From contig JAGMUV010000021.1 of assembly GCA_020744425.1 (NCBI GenBank), forward strand, positions 744,001 through 808,000: a stretch of DNA of 64,000 nt, written 5' to 3'. The position numbers were made by a program, and so were the translations under genes. The notes under the pieces are model-generated. The model saw only the letters and a program-made list of their open reading frames with translations. It was not told where the DNA came from and made no database searches. Positions 1 through 12,538 of this stretch are shown here, in pieces (position 1 is the first letter of the stretch; every line of letters starts with the position of its first letter). Source of the DNA: Dactylonectria macrodidyma. Taxonomy: Eukaryota > Ascomycota > Sordariomycetes > Hypocreales > Nectriaceae.

Positions 1-194
1 GCGATAAAGACTAGGGACAAGATGATGGCGGACGGAACAAGTTATTACAGCCTCGTGCGCACATGGGGTCGAGGCCAGCTGAAGGTCACAAGCCATCCTT
101 TGGTCAGGGGCTTTAGCGTCTGCACCTTAATGTAACACACGGAGTTGTTCTGTTGTGACTTGTCAGCTTTCCTTCCAGACTAGGGTGCGGCAGC
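1..194. other. No gene seen
   Basis: No reading frame with recognisable similarity on either strand. The segment ends at the left terminus of the MITE that follows. Confidence 0.5.
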
Positions 195-436
195 CTATCC
201 CTTTAAGTGCGGTAAGACTACTCCGTAGACTTGCACTAGTCGCAGGGGTCTAGACCGAGAAAAACAAGGTACATGAGGTTACACCTGTCTTATGGTGATA
301 AAAGTCACGGCTTTTAGGGATCTACATTACAGTGCATTCTGCTTCCTACAGCTACGCAGCTTTTCGAAGTCAATCGGCGTACCGTTGATCTCCCGGGTCG
401 CCAAGACCAAGAGTCTTACCGCACTTAAAGGGATAG
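195..436. mobile_element. MITE, copy 1 (242 bp, 25-bp perfect TIR)
   Basis: A non-coding element bounded by a perfect 25-bp inverted repeat. The left end, 195-219, begins CTATCCCTTTAAGTGCGGTA and the right end, 412-436, is its exact reverse complement. The interior has no coding capacity but is clearly similar to a second copy at 24344-24604, including the stretches GTACATGAGGT and TGATCTCCCGGG. Small size, perfect termini and a second diverged copy fit a miniature inverted-repeat transposable element moved by a transposase supplied elsewhere. No target-site duplication is obvious, so the parent superfamily is left open. Confidence 0.85.
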
Positions 437-2411
437 GTGTCATTGTTGCAAAACCCCAAAAAGCAGGCTCAATCAAGTGAAGTGGGTCTGCACAAATAAA
501 CTTAAGCGCCACAGTACATTGAGGCGTGATCAGCGCCATCTTGTGGCGGATGCCGCCCAGGACGGCTCTACGAAAGATGGCTTGGGCAATTCGAAGATGA
601 TGCTTGAGGCTCCTGGGGGCCCCCTCATCTTCATAGAGGACACATCAAGCCTTGCATTTAAATCGAAGATGCATTAATAGCTGTTGGTTAAGAAAACAAA
701 AATGGCCATCGAATGTCAATGACAGAGGTAGATTCAATTAACGTGGCTCCTACCTCCACTCCAACTAGACCTAGTGGGGTTCTGTAGGGTAATAAGGTAG
801 TGGGGTAATAACACAGGGACGTCGAAGTCTGAAAAGGCCACTATTCAGTAGACATCTAAAGATATCGCATGCATCTAACTTAACGTCAAGGTCAACGGTA
901 ACCTAGCTAACGTTATTCTCGAACCCAGCTTCCTGACGGCATGAAGAATGAACACCTTGGGTACTGTTGGAAGATACCCCGCCACCCGCCGTGGATACCT
1001 CTAGTGTCCTATTACGTTCCCACCTTTCATCGTAGTGTCGCTAATCCAAGTTCTTGGCGAGGCAAACTGGCACATGACGCTAACGATAAAGCCCAGTATG
1101 GCAAGTTAGAGCCACAGGGAGGTCCCATCCTATTCATAGAGGCGCTCTAATGGGTCGACTTATGCTCCCTTGGCTTCGGGCTAGGCTTGGTGAGGTAGTA
1201 TTGTGACGAATTTAGTGAGACCCTGAAAGTTAGAGCTCCCGCAGTTGCCGTCAGTCTTCTCAGCCTAGTAAAGCTGAATGAACTATCGACCGCCACACCG
1301 CTAGATAGCGTTGATTTCTCCATTGAGCTCCCTTGAGTGCGATGAAGGGGGGGGGGGGGGGGGTTTCCAATAGTTCGCCAGGAAAATGTACGACGAGGCG
1401 GACTTGCTCTCCACGGATGAGGCTCCATCGTTCTGCGGCGACCCTGTGCCGAGTTTCCATACGCTAGTACAACGAGGCAAACGGAGGCGTTGCTGCTGAA
1501 TATCCAACTAGGCGTACTAGTAGCTTAACGGCCAAGTGAGGCTTCAGCCGCCGCCCCCCGGCGGACCAGAGTAGCGTAGGTTGATGGATTAGTGTGTTTG
1601 GGCCTTCTGACTGCCTAGTGTATCAATCAATCAAGGTACACTCTCTCTTCTCTTGCACCTTCCTCTTCGCAAAATCCTTCATCGCAGCGACCTGTTTCGA
1701 CGGCAGCAGCTTGAACCACGAGCATAAGAGGTACTGAGACGGGTGGCGGCCTGCTGACTGGATTGCGGAGTATGTTCCAGGGAGGTTCAGGCCGGAAATG
1801 AGCCCCAGCGCAGGAAGGCCGCCTGCTTGTCCCTTGGTAGCCCTTTTCGGTGTGTGCGTTTCTGCCACGTTGATAGTTCATCAGCCATGGCGTTGCAGCT
1901 GAATATTAACACTAGCCACGTTCCAGACAATGATCTACCCGCCCTGCCATCCAAGACGATCCTCACCCTCAGAATAAGTATATATAAGTGCTCCTCAGTC
2001 CATCATACTCCATCTTCCATCTTTCAAAATTTCGGCGCAATTTTACCCTATATTAAGACCCGCACAAAGCCAAAAGCTCAACCTAAACAAGCATGTCTAT
2101 TCAGTGTTTGATTGTTAGCCTTGCATACTTTCTGCAATCAGTTTCTTCGGACGCGACGTGTTGCATCTAGGAGATGGAAGTGATGATGTGTATGAGAAGC
2201 TCTTGCTATTCTTCCTATCTAATGAGGGTCTTTGGGTCAGTCTTATAGATGAAGAGACTGATGATGACCTCGGACAGCCAAGGCAGTCCGGATGCTACGG
2301 ACTATTTGACTTTATCTAGCTATCCTCCTGATCATAGCTTGTGACGAAGCTGATGACGAGGCCTGTGACGAGGAAAGTGGCTGTGGAACCTTATGATGAA
2401 GGGCAGAAAGC
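437..2411. other. Gene-poor stretch before Helitron 1
   Basis: No convincing gene. A 17-base G homopolymer lies at 1347-1363. Two short related stretches occur at about 600-645 and 1105-1140, both ending CATCTTCATAGAGG or CCTATTCATAGAGG, and may be remnants of one old repeat. A minus-strand 81-codon frame (1868-1623) looks weakly protein-like but is unrecognised. A TATA-like AGTATATATAAG lies at about 1976-1988. The last 250 bases may be degraded N-terminal coding sequence of the Helitron, since in-frame TGA codons sit at 2394 and 2397. Confidence 0.4.
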
Positions 2412-5400
2412 TTGACTGTTGTCATAGCTGCAAAATCCGATATCCCGAAATGTGACAGACAGTTCTCTGAATCTGATATTGACGCCGAGGACTATTTCAA
2501 CTTACTCCTCTCGCCTGCTCGACCACGGAGGTACCTCAAACAATTAGGGGTGGAGTGTGATTCCGATCCAGGGGACGAAGACGAGAACGGCGATAATAAT
2601 TCCGTGGATGGGAGCCCTCTTCGCCATCGCTTGCGGCAGCCTTCCGCAGAGCTAAGGCGTGGTCGCCGTGGTCCTGCCCCTGGTACGGGAGGGCGGCCGA
2701 GGAAATCTCGGACGCAAGCTCAACCTCCGCGGCCGCCGCGATGGTATCTGAGTCCAGTGGTGATTTCACCTGAACAATCGGCGGTATTCCACGCACAAGA
2801 TCCGGTGTGGAATGGAGACCTCAACGCTTGCGCCTTGACCGACTGCGATAAGGCCATCCTTCGCGAGTTCTGGACCACGCTTGACAATGACCAGATGCAA
2901 TACTGTAGTAGATGCCGAGAGCGCTGGTTCCAGATGAGGATCGACTCGGAGGGCATTTGTGCGCGTTGCTGTCGAAAGGATGAGGAGCGCCGCCCCGACG
3001 AGCCGTACTTCTTCTCTGCGGATAACTAGCTCGATTTTGGTCCCGTACCGACTGAATTGCCCTAGCTTATGCCTATCGAAGAGTCCTTAATTGCCCGTGT
3101 CTATGTCTATGTGAACATTATGCTTGTGCGAGGGCAGTAGTATAAGTACTGGGGGCACGTAGTTCACTTTCTCCGCGAGGTTGGTTTGGTGTACCACTAA
3201 CTCCCCCTTTTACCTCAGGAGGTGAACACTGTGCTACTCCGTCCTGCGAATACGTCATCCCACGCAATGCTCAGCCGACAGTTTACCCGCCAGTTCTGAG
3301 TGCGCCGCCAGCCGGTTGCTATATGGCTTAACTACCTCCGGCGCCATCATCCTGGGTATCGATGCGTCGTCATCGACGAAGAGCGGCTGAGCCAATTGCC
3401 TCAGGACGGTAATGTACTGGATGCCATCCCTCGAAGTCAGGTGGAGGCCACAGACGTTGGGCCTGAGGATGATCAGGAGGCAGAACCAGACCTAGAGGAC
3501 GAGGTTGCAGTGCCAGATCTTTTGGCTAAAGATATGGAGCTCGATGCCCTCCGGGCCATTCTCGCCGAAGGACCGGAAGATGGCCCTGGACTTCCTTTAT
3601 GCTCCCAGACTCAGGTGCAACACGGGCTAGAGCTCCCAAACATATATCACACACCCATTAATGAGTTCAATTGCTCTTATGCATTACTCTCCTTGGCCTT
3701 TCCCTGCCTCTTTCCTGACGGTAGAGCAGACTTTATTGAGCCTCGATTGCGCTCTATTGATTATAAGGATTACATCGAGCACGCGATGCGCTGGCATGAC
3801 GGGCGTTTTGCACGCTACCCCACCTTCCGCTTCGTTACTTTCAACACCCTGATGCAGTCATAGGCACGCGCAAGGTCCAAATTCTTCGTGAAGCAACATG
3901 ATGGCATGCATGAGCCACTCACACGAGAGCAGCTTATTGCGGCGCTTGAACAGAGCGAGGACCCTGAGGCGCAGGCGTTAATTAACTTGATCATAAGACA
4001 TGCGGTGTCCATTCGCGGTACGCGTCCCTTCTGGAATAAGAAGAGGCAGGAACTTGAGGCATATGGCTATAACCTTGACTGTCCCGGAGCATTCATCACG
4101 TTCAGCCCAGCAGATTTGCACTAGCGGAGCCTCTACTAGCACATGCCTTAATATGAAGACTGGTTAGCCGCGACCGAGCTGGAGAGGATGGCTCTATCGC
4201 GCCGCCTATTGTGGCAGAACTCTCACATTACTGCTTTCTACTTCTACTGCCGATACATACTCTTTCGGGATATTGTGCTAAGTAAGAAGTTCAGTATTAC
4301 AGATTACTGGGATCGGTACGAATGGCAAGGCCGTGGTAGCCTATATAACCACGGCCTATACTGGATGGATAATTGTCTAGGAGCCGACATAGAGGACAAA
4401 GCGGCTCGTGATGTATTTGCATGCACATAGGGATTCTACGTCACTACTATTAACCCTGAACCAAGTAGGAGTATGCCTTAGGGTGAGGGTAATCCCCTGA
4501 GCGTAGATCCCCTGAGCATAGAGATAACATTCCTGCGGCTCTTACAAATCGTCAACCGTTGCCAGCGCCATAAGTGCAACACTACGTACTGCTTGCGCGT
4601 GAGGAAGAGAACCGGTAATCTGGCGAGGGACATGGAAGGTGCTGCTGCGGATATCGAGGCGGCCAACGTTGCTAATCCAGAGAGGGAGTGTCGTTTTGAC
4701 TTCCCTCGTGCCTTGCGGGAGCTGGCCGTAGTGATTAGGAAAGAAGGCCGGTCGTACTACGTCTTTGAGGCGGCCCGGAATGACAGCCTCGTGAACAACT
4801 TCAACCCTGCGATTATCCTAGGCTGGCTAGCCAATATCGACATATCTCCTTGCACCAGCTTACAGGCAGTCCTTATATACGCTGCGAAGTATTGTAGTAA
4901 AGCTGAGAAGAAGACTGAGTCTTTCTCCCGGCTTGTAGACTAAGTCTTGCTTCATACATCGCACGTTCAGCCCCTGTTATCCTTCTCCTCTCGCCTCATG
5001 AACAAGCTGATCGCCGAGAGAGATTACTCGGCGTAGGAGATTTCCTATCTGCTGCTTAACATTCCGCTGTAAGAAGGCACCCGCATGGTTGTCACTGTGG
5101 ACTGCCGTCCGTTGGAGCGACAGGCGCGTTCGTATCGTGTGGATGGAGATGTTAACGAGGCCATCGGCAGCTATAGGAAATATCTAGAGAGAAAGGACCA
5201 GCATGAGGATGTAATGTATCTCGAATACCTGCAGTCGTACAATCTTAATACGTGGAGGAGACTCGCTGCTCAAGCGAAGAAGAGAGTCCTGTCTTACTTC
5301 CCTCGATACAAGTCTATAGAGGCCTCTTCCCAGTTTAACGACTTCTGCCGTGTTAAATTGATGATGGTTTATCCACATCGCTCTCTAGAAGAGTTGCTCG

Positions 5401-7211
5401 TTGTAGGCAGGCAGCACTACGATACCCATGCGGACGATCATTATGAGGAGCCAGATACAGACGAATTAATGGCAGAGGAGGATGAATTTGAGCTTGAGAT
5501 CTATGAGGAGCCTATCGCAGAGGAGGACTGGCATGAACTCGCCCGCATGCTACCTGACCGCCCACTGGAGGAAGAGGATATTGACATCCTCGGCCGCCGA
5601 GATATTGACATTAATTACGATTGGACCCCTCATGTTGGGCGGTATACTGACGACGGCATTCTTAGCGGCGACTACTGGAAGCAACGCAAAGCGGAAAACC
5701 CCTGGAATCTCGACGTGGACTATCAGCCCTTGGAAGCTCGCGATTCCCTAAATCGAGATCAGCGCCTAGTGTACGACACGGTGATGAGCCACTTCCTGAC
5801 AGGGGTCCCTTCCCAGTTGTTACTCTATGTAGATGGGGGAGGCGGCACTGGCAAGTCATACTTCATCAACCTGCTCTCTGCGTACCTTCAAGCCGCGACG
5901 GGCGGGAGAGGGACGCCCGTCTGGCGTGCTATACCTACGGGCATCGCGGGAAATCAGATTTCGGGCACTACCTTGCATTCCCTGTTGCACCTGCCAATTA
6001 ATAAGGACTTTAAGCCTCTCTCGGCCATTGATAAGGCCCAGCTCCAGAAGAAGCTTAAAGATATCAAGTATCTGATCATTGATGAGAAGAGCATGCTAGG
6101 ACTGCGTCAGCTATCTTGGATTGATGACCGTCTCCGAGAGGCGTTTCCGAATAAGAACGAAGAGTTCTTTAGCAGCCTGAACATACTGTTAGTTGGTGAC
6201 TTCTTCTAGCTTCCCCCTGTGCTGCAGAAGCCGCTTTATTACGATAAAGAGGTTCAGGGAGTAGAGATCAAGGGCAGAAACGCATATAGGCGATTCGATA
6301 AATCGGTCTTCTTAAAAGTTATCTAGCAGCAGCGTGGCGACGATCAGGAGGCATTCCGCCTAGCTCTCGGGGAATTGCGGCTGCTTCAACTATCTGTAGA
6401 GTCCTAGAAGCTCCTTTCCAGCTGCGTATAGGCAAAACTAGACGATCAAGAGGTCGCAAGGTTTGTCAACGCCTTACGAGTATACGCTACCAAAGATAGG
6501 GTGAACGAATATAACCACTATCACCTCGACCGCCTCAGCCGGCCAGTCATCCGGGTCATGGCTAAGAACGTCGGCCCCGGCGCGGCTGCTGCGCCTGATG
6601 ACAAGGCGGGCAACCTTGCGAAGCAGATCCTTATATGCATTGGCTCCCGTCTGATGCTGACGTCCAACCTTTGGCAGCCAGTTGGCCTCTGCAACGGCGC
6701 TCGCAGCACAGTTTACGATATCGGCTGGGCACCTGGGGCCGACCCCATCCAAGACCCTCCCTATGTTATCATGATGGAGTTTAACAAATACAGCAGACCG
6801 GTATTCCTAACCACTGCTAATAGCAGGAAGATTATCCCGATTCTCCCAATAGAGAGGGACTTCCTCATCGGAGCCACTCTCTGCGCTCGCACCCAGTTTC
6901 CCCTGATCGTATGCTACGCAATTACTGTGCACAAGTCACAAAGCATTACTGAAGACATGATAGTTATAGATCTGTCCTGCCAGGACTTTCAGACTGGTTT
7001 AAGCTACGTGGCTATCTCTCGCGTGAAAACGCTCGAGGGTCTGATGTTGGATGCACCATTTGATCGTAATCACCTGGTCTACGGGTCTCCCCCGGATGGC
7101 ATGAAGATGAAGATGAGGGATCAGGAGCTTCGGAAACGACAGGTGCTCACATGGAATCCGTACATGTCACATAATACTAATAATGGCCATGGCAAATGGA
7201 TCAGTACGTAG
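2412..7211 (+). pseudogene. Helitron 1 Rep/Pif1-helicase gene, RIP-type decay
   Basis: A Helitron replication-initiator/helicase, the protein that drives rolling-circle transposition, now dead. In order: a Cys-rich N-terminal part (CSRC near 2896, CARCC near 2959), a DUF6570-like region (about 3030-3400), the Helitron-like N domain (3640-4130, ending FSPADLH), the Rep core with NHGLYW near 4345, then a Pif1-type helicase. Helicase motifs are Walker A GGGGTGKS near 5836, Walker B IIDEKSM near 6075, GDFF-stop-LPP at 6198-6218, and a C-terminal KSQS and SYVAISRVKT near 6940-7030. All parts share one reading frame with no frameshift. The frame is broken by 18 stops at 3027, 3063, 3138, 3198, 3297, 3861, 4122, 4137, 4149, 4428, 4479, 4941, 5034, 5070, 6207, 6324, 6405 and 6429. 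Each can come from CAG, CAA, TGG or CGA by one C-to-T or G-to-A step. It is far diverged from the 30-50 kb Helitrons and lacks their companion gene. Confidence 0.9.
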
Positions 7212-7471
7212 ATAATGCAGTAGTAGTAATAGCTTCCCGGCCCGCGGACACACAGCCTTCGGCTGAGGCTACCCCATGCACCCCACCGCCGCTCCAATGT
7301 GCATGGGGTGACGTAGTATTTTACTCCATACTACATAGGAGATTGTCTGAGATTGTCAGATCCTGGGGTTTTAGGGAATCCTAAGGTTACGAGGTCTATG
7401 ATAGTTGGAGCCCATCCACTTGGACCGGTTGGGCCGGATATCTAGCTAGGAAGGGAAGGTCGAGATGACTA

Positions 7472-7569
7472 CGGAAATAGCCTCCTCTTTACGCCCGAGC
7501 TTAGTCTGTGAGGATGCCTGCGGAAATAGCCTCCTCTTTACGCCCGAGCTTAGTCTGCGAGGACGCCCG
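7472..7569. repeat. 49-bp tandem duplication (2 copies)
   Basis: Two adjacent units, 7472-7520 and 7521-7569, both starting CGGAAATAGCCTCCTCTTTA and differing at only a few C/T positions. The repeat lies about 260 bp beyond the end of the Helitron 1 frame. No function is evident. Confidence 0.85.
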
Positions 7570-9368
7570 CAGACAAGAGACTCCGGGGTAATGGTTCGCG
7601 GCCATGCTGGTCAGCACGGTGGAGGCCAGTGTAAGACGCTATAGAAGGGCCAAGGGCGAAAGGCAATAGATTCTAGAAGCGATCGTGGAGTGGATGGAGT
7701 GGATTTGCAGTGGAGCAGTTAAGTGCTTCCCGCCAAGTTAGGTGTGTCAGCTCAGCTCTGGTCCGACAGCTACCCTAGAACCAAATCGTGAACTCCTTGG
7801 TAACGCAGCTTTTGCCGTCATGTAACGAAAGCAGTACCATTAGAACCGTTGAATTTTTCTCACTGGAACTATATAAATCACAATATGTCGCGTATAGCTT
7901 TGCATGACAAACAATAAAGTGAAGAAAAAGTAGGCGACCATGCATTCATTTTTCAACTTCACAGAAGTGGTCCTGGATTGCTCTCGCGACTGACCAATTT
8001 GCAGTCCCAAAGACCCACTTAAGCTTGAGTGGGTCAGGGAGTATCGCCATTACTAGATGAGGCAAAAGGGAATGCGCACTCCACTACGGAGTAGTGTGGT
8101 CGCTAATAATTATTTCTCCTTTTCCCCCTGTTCCCCGCTTCCTTCTTTAGCCTTAGCTAAAGATACTGGCTGTTATCGCCCAGCCAGTAATAACTTCAGT
8201 TTTGAACAACCGCTACCCGCTGACATAATGGACCAATCCACCAATTAATACACTACATCCATTCCACTCCACGAGAGCTTCAAATGGATCCATGGATCCA
8301 CTACACTAACGGGCTCCGTGGATTAAGGTCCATCCACTCTACTGGGACGGTCAGTGGAGTGGATGGATTGATTTGCAACCTTGCCTCCGTGTATTCTAAG
8401 AACCTTGGCGATCGTTGCCATACTGCGCGGCTAACTACTCGCTAGCAGCAAGGCGATCTCCGGAGAGATGAGACAAGACAGCACGCACCAGCAGCAGGAA
8501 ATCTGCCCCGCGCCCGGCTTCCGTACGAGGCGTTATCCTTCTGCCGTGACGGCATATTTTGCTTGCATTGTGGCTGCCGCCGATATTTCACGGGATGGAC
8601 TTACCTGCCTGGCCAGACAGACGCCGACGGGACACAAGGCATCGCCGCGGCCCTGCAGCACAAACCAGGGATCTGCCCATCTTCATGTGCTGGGTGGTTG
8701 CTCTGCTGATCAGTGGGACTGGGCCATGGAGGTTAACGTCGACGGCGTAGTTAGGATACTGCGTATTCCGCCCAACCGTTACGTGATGGATCTTCAGCGG
8801 CGGGCGTCCCCTCACGTTGTCCTTGGTCCAAGTCCGCTTAGGGTTTCATCAAAGTTGAAGGGCACCGTGACGAGCGAGGCACGCCTGCGGAGCGCCGAAG
8901 CTGCCGCATTGAGCCTGGGCTGGTGGGCGCAACGATGGAATGGAGGATGTGTAACGGGGGGGTCTTGGCGCGAGCGAGAGATCCCACAGGATACAGCACT
9001 TTCTGTTGTCCCCGTCGGGGGGCGTGGTGGTCTTTGTCAGAGACGAGAAGCCGGGGGGACTTTGGTGATTCGGCTTCTTGCGGAGAGAGTGAGCAAACAA
9101 ATAGTCATCTAAGGTTGAGGGCTCCTGCCGCTATTTAGACTTGACCGTCCCGCTCCCTCCATCCCAAACAAAAACCTTCGTGCAACGTCAATCACCACGT
9201 TGCTTGCTTGGCTTGCTGTCTTACTGGTCCGCCATTCACCCTCAATTGCTTCCCGCCCAAGGCCAAGTCCTTGGCCATCTCTCGTCCCTGAAGCCTTCTC
9301 TTGGCCTCCCCAACCTTGGCACCTTGGCTCCTTTTCTCCAAATCGCTTGTTTCTGAGCTGTCATCACC
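7570..9368. other. Intergenic region upstream of permease
   Basis: No supported gene. A 214-codon frame at 8468-9112 (+) has no recognisable domain and low-complexity, Arg/Gly-rich composition, so it is not called. Short sequence families built on GGAGTGGATGGA recur near 7690-7710 and 8355-8375 and, inverted, near 8270-8335, which suggests an old repeat. The last 230 bases are pyrimidine-rich and look like the promoter and 5' leader of the permease. Confidence 0.4.
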
Positions 9369-11182
9369 ATGGCGTCCAACGACGTCGAGACGACGGATTT
9401 TGGCTACGACGCCGCGGCTCTCCAGGCCACCAACACCTACGAGAATGGCCAATATGAGCAGCACATCCGCGGCCTCGAGACGAGCGCCGAGACGTCGCTG
9501 CAGCGTGGTCTCAAGGCCCGACACATTACCATGATTGCCATTGGCGGCGCGATTGGTACGGGTCTGATCATCGGTACCGGCAAGGCGCTGGCTCAGGCTG
9601 GCCCCGGTTCTGTCTTCATCTGCTATACGCTGATTGGTTTCGTCGTCTTTCTCGTCATGGCTGCTCTTGGCGAGATGGCTGCTTGGCTTCCCATGTCTGC
9701 TGGTTTCACTGGTTACGCTTCTCGATTCTGCGATCCTTCGCTCGGTTTTGCACTTGGTTGGACGTGAGATTTTGACAGTCCTCTTCAGAAGTCGTCGCTA
9801 ACAGTCAAATAGCTACTGGTTCAAGTACATCATAGTCACTCCCAACCAATTGACCGCCGCCGCTCTCGTTATCCAATTCTGGGTTGATCGCGATACAGTC
9901 AACCCCGGTGTTTTCATCGCAATCTTCCTCGTCGTTATCGTCGTGATCAACTACTTCGGCATCAGGTACTTTGGTGAACTCGAATTCTGGCTCTCGTCTT
10001 TTAAAGTCATCACCATCGTCAGCATCATTCTGTTCTCGCTGATCCTGGTTCTTGGCGGAGGTCCCGACCATGATCGAAAGGGATTCCGATACTGGAAGGA
10101 TCCAGGGTACGTTGGTCACACCCCAGCCGACGACTGTCACTAACGAAAACAGTGCCTTCAAGCCTTACATCAAGGAGGGCAACGCTGGCAGGTTCCTCGG
10201 CTTCTGGTCTTGCATGGTTAACGCAACCTTTGCTTACCTGGGTACCGAGCTTGTCGGTGTCACCGTCGCTGAGGCCCAGAACCCTCGCAAGGCCATCCCT
10301 CGTGCTATTAAGCTGACCTTCTACCGAATCCTCTTCTTCTACTGTATCTCGGTCCTCTTGGTCGGCATGCTCGTACCCTACAACTCCGATGAGCTTGTCT
10401 TCGCCACCAAGGAGAAGACTGGTGTGTCTGCCTCGCCCTTCGTCGTCGCTGCTAAGATCGCTGGCGTCGACGTCCACGCCCACCTCATCAACGCTTGTAT
10501 CTGCGTCTTCGTCTTCTCGGCTTCAAACTCGGATCTTTACATCGCCAGTCGTACCCTCTACGGCCTTGCTTCTGATGGCGCCGCACCTGCTATCTTCAAG
10601 CGTACCGACAAGCGTGGCGTCCCCATCTACGCCCTTGGCGCCTCGGCTTCCTTCGCCCTGCTCGCATTCATGAACGTTTCGGATAACTCTACCGAGGTTT
10701 TCAGTTACTTTGTTAACCTTACTACTATCTTCGGTCTTTGTTCTTGGATCTCTATCCTCGTTACCCATATTTGGTGGTGCCGCGCCCGCAAGGCCCAAGG
10801 TCTCGCTGACGAGGCCCTTCCCTATGTAGCACCCTTTGGCATCTGGGGCTCTTATGCCGCTCTCTTCATGTGTGTCCTCGTTGCTCTCACCAAGAACTAC
10901 GATGTCTTCGTCAGCTTTGACGACAAGACCTTCAAGGACAAGTACAAGACCTTCATCACTGGCTACCTGGGCATCCCGGTCTACCTGATCCTCATCTTCG
11001 GACACAAGTTCACCCAGAACACCCGCAGCATCAAGCCCCATGAAGTGGATTTCTATACCGGCAAGGATATCATCGACCGTGAGGAGGAGGAGTTCCTCGC
11101 CCGCAAGGCCGCTCTCCGTGAGGCTAAGGGACCCAACCGTGGCGGATGGTTCTACAAGACCTTTGTCTCTTGGCTGTTCTAA
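9369..11182 (+). CDS. Amino-acid permease, YAT family (dicarboxylic amino-acid permease-like)
   Basis: A 572-residue plasma-membrane amino-acid:proton symporter of the fungal YAT family. Three exons: 9369-9763, 9813-10106 and 10153-11182. Intron 1 is 49 bp with branch GCTAAC and intron 2 is 46 bp with donor GTACGT and branch ACTAAC; phases fit exactly. The cytosolic N-tail (about residues 1-50) leads into the family signature SLQRGLKARH and the first membrane segment MIAIGGAIGTGLIIGTG (about 55-71). About 12 hydrophobic segments follow, with the conserved ELVGVTVAEAQNPRKAIPRA loop. The C-tail IKPHEVDFYTGKDIIDREE and the end FVSWLF resemble Dip5-type (Asp/Glu) permeases, but substrate cannot be fixed from sequence. 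No frameshift or premature stop is seen, so unlike its surroundings it appears functional. A pogo fragment begins within about 100 bp of its stop. Confidence 0.93.
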
Positions 11183-11259
11183 GCGGATATGTGTTACACA
11201 TGGCATACCATTTGTATATGATAAACGCTTTCTTTCACGGGGCAATGAGTATATTTTCT

Positions 11260-12538
11260 ATCTTTGGTGTATATACAACCCGGATTGGGGATCGAAACAG
11301 GCTAGAATAGCATACGGTTATCGCCTTCTCATTACTGATGGGCACTCCAGCCATGTTAATATGGACTTTTTGGAGTGGTGTGACCAACACCGGATTATCG
11401 TTGCGGTATTTCCCCCCATTCCACGCACCGGTTGCAGCCCTTAGACGTGTCGCTATTCAGCCCCCTCTCAACCGCTTACACAAATCAGCTTATCCAGTGG
11501 ACGGCAAAAACACAAGGGCTTATTGGCCTATCGAAACGCGAGTTCTGGACTTTATTTTAGAACGCATTTAAGGCTTCCTTCTCTCCGGAAAACATTGCGA
11601 GTAGTTGGAAACGGACTGGTCTCCTGCCTTTTGACCCAGAAGTCGTCCTATCGCAGATCACTGAGAAAGCAGAAGATGATTCAGATACAGGCGGGGAATC
11701 TGCGGAATCGATAGCCCTTCAACAGCCTACTGCTCGAGATTTACGCCGACTTGTTGACAAAGTGTTTGACAAATCCTCCAGTGATGCTGACCGCAACAGC
11801 CGAAAGCTGAAGAGTACTCTCGAAAGCCTTCAAGCTGAGGTTGAATTGCTTCGGTATGAGAACCAAAGACTGCGCGAAACTATCATTCATAAGAAGCAGC
11901 GCAGAATGCGCGGTAAAGCTCTGAAAGACTATCTCTTTGATCGTACAGATCCTAATTCGGCCCAGGTATTTAGTCCAGCAAAAGTCGCCCAAGCTCGCCT
12001 GAAGAAGGTTGCCATAGACGCTCAAAAGAAAGAGGAAGCTTTGCAGAAAGAAACGCAAAAAGCCCAACGACGGCAGCAGGCGGCGGAGCAAAAAGCTCTC
12101 GCTTTGGAGAAGAGGAGGCAACGAGAGGCGGAAATGGAGAGAAAGCGGCAGATGAAGGAATCCCGGCGGCAAGAGAAGGAGACCAATCGGCAGATCTAAC
12201 AAAAAATCAAACGTCGTAATAAGGAAATAGCACATCAAATACCGCATGAAAGACGGGTGGCTTCTGAAGCTCGCGAGAAGAGTCCAGGCTTTCAAGACGA
12301 AATAATCGTCGGTCTTCCGGCTACACCAGGACCATCGGTAGCATCGCAGGGACCAGACCTACGAAAGGAAATCATAAAAGGGAAGGCAACGACTGCCCGA
12401 ATCCGCAAAGCTCATCCAAAACGGCCGTCTTTAACTGTTGAGAGTGATCGGGAGATGGTAGTTGCATTTCGGAGCTCAGGGCGGCTGCAGCGGAATAGCA
12501 AGCGACCACGATGGCTTAATGATTATGAGATATGTTGA
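11260..12538 (+). pseudogene. pogo/Fot-Tigger transposase, 5'-truncated and decayed
   Basis: The C-terminal half of a pogo-type DDE transposase. The second catalytic Asp lies in LLITDGHSSHVNMDFLEW (about 11317-11370) and the third in RLQPLDVSLFSPL (about 11428-11466). A long basic coiled-coil tail rich in K, R, E and Q follows (11760-12200). The N-terminal DNA-binding part and first Asp are missing. There is a frameshift in the C-run near 11410 (one extra C) and two in-frame stops, TAG at about 11557 (from TGG) and TAA at about 12197 (from CAA), both of the C-to-T/G-to-A type. Terminal repeats were not identified. It starts just after the permease stop, so the insertion or a deletion has brought it into the permease 3' region. 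Confidence 0.85.

Noticed and set aside
1623..1881. Minus-strand 81-84-codon frames with protein-like composition
   Set aside because: No family recognised and two overlapping frames compete. Not enough to call a gene.
2412..7211. TAG recoded as glutamine in Helitron 1
   Set aside because: Neighbouring genes end normally at TAG or TAA, TAA and TGA also occur in the frame, and some TAGs sit at Trp positions. Directional mutation explains all of them.
8468..9112. 214-codon open frame upstream of the permease
   Set aside because: No domain and low-complexity Arg/Gly composition. It overlaps the probable promoter region.
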